Of a DNA stretch of 64,000 nucleotides, positions 62,893 through 64,000 are shown in pieces (positions within the stretch are counted from its first letter, which is position 1; each line of letters begins with the position of its first letter). Below the pieces are notes generated by a model that worked only from the letters and a program-made list of their open reading frames with translations, was not told the DNA's origin and did not search any database. The DNA is from JALZVT01 sp964634815 (lineage in GTDB: Bacteria > Pseudomonadota > Gammaproteobacteria > Pseudomonadales > Azotimanducaceae): assembly GCA_964634815.1 (NCBI GenBank), contig CAZWMD010000009.1:1-64000 (forward strand), written 5' to 3'. The translations under genes and the position numbers were made by a program.

Positions 62893-64000
62893 CTATCCGT
62901 CGGGGCCAGTGTCTTGATTGCTCTCTTGGCTGCCAAAGAACGTAATCATCGCCTCTTCATCCATGACTGGAATGTCCAGTTCGTTCGCTTTCTTCAACTT
63001 GCTACCGGCACCAGGACCCGCAACAACCTGGGTCGTTTTCTTTGACACAGAACCTGCAACCTTTGCACCCAGTGCCTGCAATCTGGCCTTCGCTTCCGTA
63101 CGCTTCATGGCCTCGAGAGTGCCGGTAAGAACCCAGGTTTGACCAGCAAGAGGCATTGCATCGCTCGCCTGCGGGGCTCCAACAACGTCCGGCCAATGCA
63201 CACCTCGCTTAAGCAAATCGTCTACAAGTTGCGCGCTGGCTTCATCAGCAAAGTAATCAACTATCCGTTGGGCAACAACAGGTCCAACATCGTCAACCTC
63301 TTCCAGCTGTTCCAGATTTGCATCCCGGATTGCGGGCAAAGAACCAAAGTGTTGCGCCAACGCAAGTGAGGTGGCCTCACCAACCTCCCTAACCCCAAGC
63401 GCGTACAAGAATTTGGGTAGAGTTGTGGTCTTGCTTTTCTCGAGCGCAGCCAACAAGTTATCAGCCGATTTGTCTCCCATACGTGGCAACCTGGTGAGCT
63501 GCTCTGCCGTGAGATCGAAGAGATGGGCGGGATTCGAAATCAGGGACTCGGTAAGAAGAAGCTCAATAAGTTTGTCGCCGAGCCCCTCGATATCAAACGC
63601 CAGGCGCGACGCAAAATGACGGATACGTTCTTTTTGTTGTGCTGGACATTCCAGCCCCGGACACCGAACAACCACCTCGACATCGTCTTTCTCAAGGGCC
63701 GTCCCACAACTAGGGCAAGCCAGCGGTGCCTTGACTCGTCTGGCGCCTTTGATGCGCTTACTCAGAACTACCTGAGCCACCTGTGGAATGACATCTCCGG
63801 CACGCCGCACGATTACGGTATCAGCACGCCGCAAGTCCAGCCGCTGTACTTCATCCATATTGTGAAGCGTGGCATTGCTAACCGTGACACCTCCAACAAA
63901 CACTGGCTCGAGGCGGGCAACCGGGGTGACAGCTCCGGTACGGCCAACCTGATACTCAACGTCAAGAACGGTTGTTGTTGCCTCTTCAGCAGGGTATTTG
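62893..64000 (-). CDS. ligA: NAD-dependent DNA ligase LigA (C-terminal part, cut by window edge)
   Basis: The reading frame is open to the end of the window and continues beyond it. The visible 368 codons include the end of the adenylation domain (the VEYQVGRTGAVTPVARLEPV block), FVGGVTVSNATLHNMDEV of the OB fold, the zinc-binding Cys block (ACPSCGTAL...CPGLECPAQ), HhH repeats (LPRMGDKSADNLLAAL and VDDVGPVVAQRIVDYF) and a BRCT domain (GQTWVLTGTLEAMKRTEAKA). Together these identify LigA. The adenylation Lys motif lies outside the window. Confidence 0.95.
   Translation of the reverse strand, partial: KYPAEEATTTVLDVEYQVGRTGAVTPVARLEPVFVGGVTVSNATLHNMDEVQRLDLRRADTVIVRRAGDVIPQVAQVVLSKRIKGARRVKAPLACPSCGTALEKDDVEVVVRCPGLECPAQQKERIRHFASRLAFDIEGLGDKLIELLLTESLISNPAHLFDLTAEQLTRLPRMGDKSADNLLAALEKSKTTTLPKFLYALGVREVGEATSLALAQHFGSLPAIRDANLEQLEEVDDVGPVVAQRIVDYFADEASAQLVDDLLKRGVHWPDVVGAPQASDAMPLAGQTWVLTGTLEAMKRTEAKARLQALGAKVAGSVSKKTTQVVAGPGAGSKLKKANELDIPVMDEEAMITFFGSQESNQDTGPDG

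Noticed and set aside
1..64000. Prophage, insertion sequence, CRISPR array, tRNA or rRNA genes
   Set aside because: No transposase, integrase or phage protein, no regularly spaced direct repeats of CRISPR size, and no tRNA cloverleaf or rRNA sequence was recognised on either strand.

Overview
The window looks like chromosomal DNA of a free-living, probably aquatic, Gammaproteobacterium. The reasons are a Pseudomonas-type class Ia ribonucleotide reductase (NrdA with two ATP-cone-like domains, NrdB opening with MLSWDDY), RNase T, Grx4, DinG, a PhoP/PhoQ-type two-component pair, a DUF349 protein and several TonB-dependent receptors. Coding density is high. I see no rRNA, tRNA, insertion sequence, prophage or CRISPR array. 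Two runs of 100 N (25659-25758 and 29364-29463) show that it is a scaffolded draft assembly. The second run is probably an artefact, because the two contig ends share an identical 55 bp.

Layout. 1-520: 3' end of a frameshifted SGNH-type gene. 798-4067 (+): processive GT2 glycosyltransferase, LanC-like protein and SnoaL-like protein. 11306-4086 (-): a tightly packed operon of a small His-rich exported protein, a TonB-dependent receptor, a DUF1624 acyltransferase-like membrane protein, an ABC ATPase and two DUF3526-type permeases. 15166-11401 (-): argG, a zinc-ribbon protein, a luciferase-like oxidoreductase and murI. 15332-18556: rnt (+), grxD (-) and argD-argF (+), so three arginine biosynthesis genes lie within 5 kb. 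24032-18588 (-): a membrane GGDEF protein and a 1352-residue PilZ-DUF1631-GGDEF-EAL protein. 25637-24147 (-): glpK, next to gap 1. 26029-30713 (+): nrdA and nrdB.

30757-37146 (+): a GST, a penicillin-acylase-family Ntn hydrolase, then three genes in the order of the Rhodobacter sphaeroides sqdBDC operon (UDP-sulfoquinovose synthase, GT8 glycosyltransferase, small NAD(P)-binding protein). This suggests synthesis of the sulfolipid SQDG. A HAD phosphatase faces them. 38103-41131 (+): a small exported protein and a second TonB receptor. 46325-41138 (-): two acyl-CoA dehydrogenase-like subunits, an alpha/beta hydrolase and an MscS channel. 46488-49184 (+): a DUF349 protein. 52527-49212 (-): glycine-zipper protein, PepSY-like protein, response regulator and PhoQ-like kinase. 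52778-55642 (+): an M16 protease lipoprotein. 58677-55639 (-): a methyltransferase fused to two GT2 domains. 60939-58831 (-): DinG. 61074-62225 (+): a sorbosone-dehydrogenase-like protein. 64000-62254 (-): ligA, cut by the window edge, and a lytic transglycosylase-like lipoprotein.

The points most worth following are the sqdBDC-like locus, the TonB/acyltransferase/ABC operon with an 11-bp inverted repeat placed to couple its first two genes, the LanC-like protein with an altered metal site beside a GT2, six degenerate 14-bp repeats upstream of nrdA, and a recurring pattern of 10-18 bp tandem duplications, three of which span stop codons. All functional calls are from reading the sequence; no database search was run.
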